DNA from: Planctomycetota bacterium
GTDB taxonomy: Bacteria > Planctomycetota > UBA11346
NCBI GenBank assembly: GCA_013816485.1
Contig: JACDEI010000027.1
Span: 1 to 64,000 of the forward strand
Direction: 5' to 3'
Length of the DNA stretch: 64,000 nt
The translations under genes and the position numbers were made by a program. Under the pieces are notes generated by a model. The model saw only the letters and a list, made by a program, of their open reading frames with translations. It did not search any database and had not been told where the DNA came from. Position 1 is the stretch's first letter. Every line of letters starts with the position of its first letter. Positions 60,846 to 64,000 of this stretch are shown piece after piece.

Positions 60846-62250
60846 GCTGACCGTCCATTCCCGCTTCCAGGTCGAAGACCTCCTGTTCACCACCAAACGC
60901 CACGTGGCTACGCCGACGCTCAGAGGTGTACGCTTCCGCCGTATTCGCCGAGAGAATTTCGTAGAGCACCGCGACCTTGCCCACACCCGGACGCAGCAGG
61001 CGACCGAGGCGTTGCACGTGTTCGCGTACGCTGCCGCTACCGCTGACGATGATGCCGACGGCGACCTCGGGCACATCGACGCCTTCGTTCAGTACCTTGC
61101 TGGTGATCAGCAGCGGCCACGCGCCGGAGCGGAACCGTTCGAGCATGCGCTTACGTTCCGGTCCCTTGGTGTGGTGCGTCATCACAGGAGCGACGAAGCG
61201 GCGGCCGATCTCGTAGGCGGTGTCATTGTCCTCGGTGAACACTAGGCAGCGTTCGCCGGGATGGTCGCGCACCAATTCCCAGACTGCGCGCAGTTTCGCC
61301 CGGCTAGCGCGCGAGAGGCGTTTCTGTTCGCGGTAACAGCGCATCGCCGCACGACCCTGCGGATCACGCGCGGCGGCAGCGATGAACTGCTGCCAACCAT
61401 CCGGCTTGCTGAAATCAACGCCCGATTTGCGGGCGAAGGCGAGGTACTCCTTACGGTTGGCGGTGTAGGATTCCTGCTCGTCCGGATCGAGCGCGACGTG
61501 CAACACCTCGACCTGGTAGTTGGCGAGGAAATTTCCTTCCAGTTCCGTGATCTGCGAGCGGTGGACCTCTGCGCCGAGCAACTCGTCGAGCCGCGCATGC
61601 ATGCCATCAGTGCGCTCCGGCGTCGCCGTCAGTCCCAGACGGAACGGCGCCAGACACGCTTCCGCCACGCTGCTGGTCACGCCTGCAGGCAAGTGATGGC
61701 ACTCATCGCAGATCAGCAGGCCGAACTTGTCGCCATGCCACGGCATGATCAGCACGCCGGAATCATAGGTCGCCACGGTGATGGGTTTGAGATCCTTGTC
61801 GCCGCCACCGTAACGGCCGATTGGACAGCCGAGTCGCGCTTCCAGATCGCTCGCCCACTGCTGCACCAGGTCAATGGTTGGCGCCAACACCAACGTCGAA
61901 CGCTGGGTGGCGAGGATGCACTTGAGTGCGACGTAACTTTTCCCTGCGCCGGTCGGCAGTACCACCACGCCGCGCTTTTTTGCCGCCAACCACGCGTCGA
62001 TCGCCTGGGTCTGGTACGGACGCAGTGGGCGCGCATCGCGCTCGACTACATCGAGCACCTCGTACTTCTTGGCTTCGTCGGCGTACTCGACCTTGCCATG
62101 CAGCCGACGAAGGATCTCGGCGTACGCACAGGCCTTGGCGCGATGGCGTTTCACCCGGCCATCGAACACCACCAGACCATCGAGCAGCGCGGCGTGCTCG
62201 CCGAGATCGTCCAACGTCAAAGTTCCATCAGCAAAACGCAGGGTGAGCAC
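60832..62250 (-). CDS. XPB/Rad25-like superfamily 2 DNA helicase
   Basis: 472 residues from a GTG start. A short N-terminal damage-recognition-like part (~1-75), then RecA-like domain 1 with Q-motif LRPYQTQAIDAWL, Walker A LPTGAGKSYVALK, DEAH-type box ICDECHHLPA and LGLTATPERTDG, and domain 2 with CLVFTEDNDTAYEI, TSKVLNEGVDVPEV and QRLGRLLRPG. This domain order and its linkage to the Bax1-like gene identify the XPB group rather than a generic DEAD helicase. Likely role: opening DNA for repair by the partner nuclease. Confidence 0.9.
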   Translation of the reverse strand: MLTLRFADGTLTLDDLGEHAALLDGLVVFDGRVKRHRAKACAYAEILRRLHGKVEYADEAKKYEVLDVVERDARPLRPYQTQAIDAWLAAKKRGVVVLPTGAGKSYVALKCILATQRSTLVLAPTIDLVQQWASDLEARLGCPIGRYGGGDKDLKPITVATYDSGVLIMPWHGDKFGLLICDECHHLPAGVTSSVAEACLAPFRLGLTATPERTDGMHARLDELLGAEVHRSQITELEGNFLANYQVEVLHVALDPDEQESYTANRKEYLAFARKSGVDFSKPDGWQQFIAAAARDPQGRAAMRCYREQKRLSRASRAKLRAVWELVRDHPGERCLVFTEDNDTAYEIGRRFVAPVMTHHTKGPERKRMLERFRSGAWPLLITSKVLNEGVDVPEVAVGIIVSGSGSVREHVQRLGRLLRPGVGKVAVLYEILSANTAEAYTSERRRSHVAFGGEQEVFDLEAGMDGQHAES

Positions 62251-62275
62251 GGGGCGGGATCATGGGAGGGGAAAT

Positions 62276-62394
62276 GGGTACGAAAGGTACGAGGGGTACG
62301 AGGGGTACGAACGGTCCAAAGATAGTCGTACCCTTCGTACCCCTCGTACCCCTCGTACCCCTCGTACCCCTCGTACCTTTCGTACCTTTCGGAC
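62276..62394. repeat. Inverted GGGTACGAG array between divergent XPB and lysA
   Basis: Four GGGTACGAG-type units and a GGTCC cap (62276-62317) face seven CCCTCGTAC-type units ending TTTCGGAC (62328-62394). The arms are unequal: the right arm is about three units longer. Same word as at 44535 and 56184. Confidence 0.9.
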
Positions 62395-62431
62395 TTGTCC
62401 CCTCCCCCGCACCCCCACGCTCCCGCGCTCC

Positions 62432-63640
62432 ATGCCGCCCACGCCCCATGATCTCGTCGCCCGTTTCGGGTCACCCCTCTACGTCTACGACCTCGCGGTG
62501 GTGCGCGCCCGCGCGCGTGCGCTTAAGGACGCCATCACCTGGCGACCGTTCCAGCCGCTTTATGCGGTGAAGGCCAATCCCTGCCCCGCAGTGGTGAAGA
62601 CCATCGCGGCGGAGGGTTTCGGTATCGACGCGGTGAGTCCAGGTGAAGTCGCCCTCGCGCTGCGTTGTGGCGTACCGGCGGCGAAGGTGCTCTACACCGA
62701 AAACAACATGACCGATGCCGAACAGGCGGAGGCTTTGGCGCAAGGTGTACTCATCAACTGCGGCAGCCTCGACCGCCTGGAGCGTGTCGGTCGTGCCGGA
62801 GGAAAAGAAGCCTCGGTACGTTTCAATCCCGACGTCGGTGCCGGCGCGCATGAGAAGATCTGCACCGCCGGGCCGCTGACCAAGTTCGGCGTGCACTACA
62901 CCCAGGTCGATCAGGTGCTCGCCATCGAACGCGCCACCGGCATCAACGTCGTCGGCTGCCACATGCACATCGGCTCGGGCATCCTCGACGCTGACGTCTA
63001 TGCCAAGGCCATGACGGTGATCTTTGATGTCGCGGCGAAGCTGCCCAACCTCCGTTTCGTCGATGTCGGCGGCGGCATCGGCATCCCCTACCGTGCGGAC
63101 CAACGCCATGTTGATCTGCGCGCGCTGGGCGCGAAGGCGTCGGAGCTGATGAGCGCGTTCTGCACGCGCTACGGCCGTCCGCTCGAACTGCGGCTGGAGC
63201 CGGGACGTTTCCTGGTCGCCGAAGCCGGCACCCTGCTGACCACCGTCACCAGCGTGAAGACCAATCCGGACACCGCCGAAGCCAAGGGACGCACCTACGT
63301 CGGCTGCGATACCGGCTTCAATCACTTGGTGCGCGTCGCCATGTACGATGCCTACCACCGCATCGACAACCTCAGCCATCCGGAAGCCGCGCCACGCGAA
63401 GTCGACGTGGTTGGCAACATCTGTGAAAGCGGCGACGTGTTCGCCCGCGCACGCACGTTGCCCATGCCACAACTCGGCGATCTGCTCGCCCTACGTGATG
63501 CCGGTGCCTACGGCATGGCGATGGCATCGACCTACAACACCCGTCCATTGCCGGCGGAGGTGGTGGTCGATGGCGACGACGTGCGCGTGGCACGCCCGCG
63601 CACCAGCGTCGATGCGCTGCTCGACGCGTACGTCTGGTGA
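62432..63640 (+). CDS. lysA: Diaminopimelate decarboxylase
   Basis: 402 residues. PLP enzyme of fold type III that makes lysine from meso-diaminopimelate. LYAVKANPCPAVVK carries the PLP Lys, GCHMHIGSGI the ring-stacking His block, VDVGGGIGIPY the phosphate loop, LRLEPGRFLVAEAG and NICESGDVFAR (catalytic Cys) complete the site. The track's earlier 121 codons are read through the GGGTACGAG array; the Met at 62432 begins the domain. No Shine-Dalgarno is clear. Confidence 0.95.
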   Translation: MPPTPHDLVARFGSPLYVYDLAVVRARARALKDAITWRPFQPLYAVKANPCPAVVKTIAAEGFGIDAVSPGEVALALRCGVPAAKVLYTENNMTDAEQAEALAQGVLINCGSLDRLERVGRAGGKEASVRFNPDVGAGAHEKICTAGPLTKFGVHYTQVDQVLAIERATGINVVGCHMHIGSGILDADVYAKAMTVIFDVAAKLPNLRFVDVGGGIGIPYRADQRHVDLRALGAKASELMSAFCTRYGRPLELRLEPGRFLVAEAGTLLTTVTSVKTNPDTAEAKGRTYVGCDTGFNHLVRVAMYDAYHRIDNLSHPEAAPREVDVVGNICESGDVFARARTLPMPQLGDLLALRDAGAYGMAMASTYNTRPLPAEVVVDGDDVRVARPRTSVDALLDAYVW

Positions 63641-63677
63641 ACCAGAATCCGCGCCAACCCACCCGATTGGAGTCCCC

Positions 63678-64000
63678 ATGCGCTTCCTCCTCGCCTGCCT
63701 CCTCCCCCTCTTCCTCCTGGTGCTAACCATGGCCCCGATGAGCGCTGCCGATGGTGATGAACGCTGCTGGGAAATGCGCACCTACGTCACGCCAGCAGGC
63801 AAGCTGCCGGCGCTGCTGTCGCGCTTCCGCGACCATACCTGCACACTGTTCGAGAAACACGGCATGACGCTCATCGGCTTCTGGACGCCGACCGATGGCG
63901 AGGCCGCCAACAACACGCTAATCTACGTGCTGTCGCACAAGACCCGCGCCGCAGCGACCGAGTCGTGGAAGAATTTCCGCGCCGATCCGGTGTGGGTCGA
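63678..64000 (+). CDS. NIPSNAP-family secreted protein (partial, runs off the window)
   Basis: The first 107 codons. A signal peptide (RFLLACLLPLFLLVLTMAPMSAADG) is followed by a NIPSNAP domain: CWEMRTYVTPAGKLPALLSRFRDHTCTLFEKHGMTLIGFWTP and NTLIYVLSHKTRAAATESWKNFRADPVW. These are dimeric ferredoxin-like alpha/beta proteins; the bacterial role is unknown, and exported copies are frequent in planctomycetes. GGAG lies 6 bases before the ATG. It is not in the ORF track because it has no stop inside the window. Confidence 0.85.
   Translation, partial: MRFLLACLLPLFLLVLTMAPMSAADGDERCWEMRTYVTPAGKLPALLSRFRDHTCTLFEKHGMTLIGFWTPTDGEAANNTLIYVLSHKTRAAATESWKNFRADPVWV

Overview
The window is GC-rich bacterial chromosome, densely coded on both strands, with no rRNA, phage, insertion sequence or CRISPR array. 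The best guess for the host is a member of the PVC superphylum, most likely Planctomycetota. The hints are a large Ser/Thr kinase with DWG in place of DFG, a NIPSNAP protein at the right edge, a glycine-rich RNA-binding-protein tail at the left edge, many hybrid histidine kinases, a REC-HATPase fusion, and an XPB helicase paired with a Bax1-like (DUF790) nuclease. This placement is inference; no marker gene here settles it.

Layout. 1-5051: glycine-rich tail, aminotransferase, small lipoprotein, valS. 5180-8736 (minus): REC/HATPase protein, histidine kinase, gpmI. 8978-19260 (minus): a long tightly packed run trpG/pabA-like, scpB, DUF4340-like, rsmA, SurA-like isomerase, pilT, pilB, pilC, ending in a strong hairpin terminator. 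19525: tRNA-Arg(ACG). 19736-29695: small membrane protein, histidine kinases, CoaB-like protein, LOG protein, Gfo/Idh oxidoreductase, dnaG, nth. 29837-35855: SbtA-like permease, cysD, purK, purE, divergent LysR regulator, pyrC. 36015-40859 (minus): CheX-like protein, NtrC-type regulator, large PAS/GAF kinase. 40945-46588 (minus): UbiA-family enzyme, ribD, nusB, ribH, leuA. 47112-54935: comM, Ser/Thr kinase, M16C peptidase. 55133-58905: simple-sugar ABC transporter. 58918-64000: secreted protein, Bax1-like nuclease with XPB helicase, lysA, NIPSNAP protein.

The most striking feature is not a gene. About twenty intergenic spaces hold arrays of very short tandem repeats (mostly 7-9 bp). In most of them the array is followed, after a short spacer, by its own reverse complement, so the locus can fold into a long hairpin. 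The repeat 'word' differs between loci (GAGCTAC, GAAGCTC, ATGTCCG, GCAGAAT, GGGTACGAA, AACGGAGG, CACAGAGCC, AATCCCT), but some words recur at separate loci. They sit between convergent, codirectional and divergent genes alike, so simple transcription termination does not explain all of them. Several run into stop codons or to within a few bases of start codons. Two copies of a ~160-bp palindromic element (34624 and 42061) look like one mobile or structured family. I consider this collection the best candidate for an undescribed system here.

Functionally the genes are mostly housekeeping (translation, glycolysis, replication, repair, purine, pyrimidine, riboflavin, leucine and lysine synthesis, sulfate activation) plus type IV pilus/secretion ATPases and a large signalling set. 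Large antisense ORFs in the track are GC-driven shadows and were left out.
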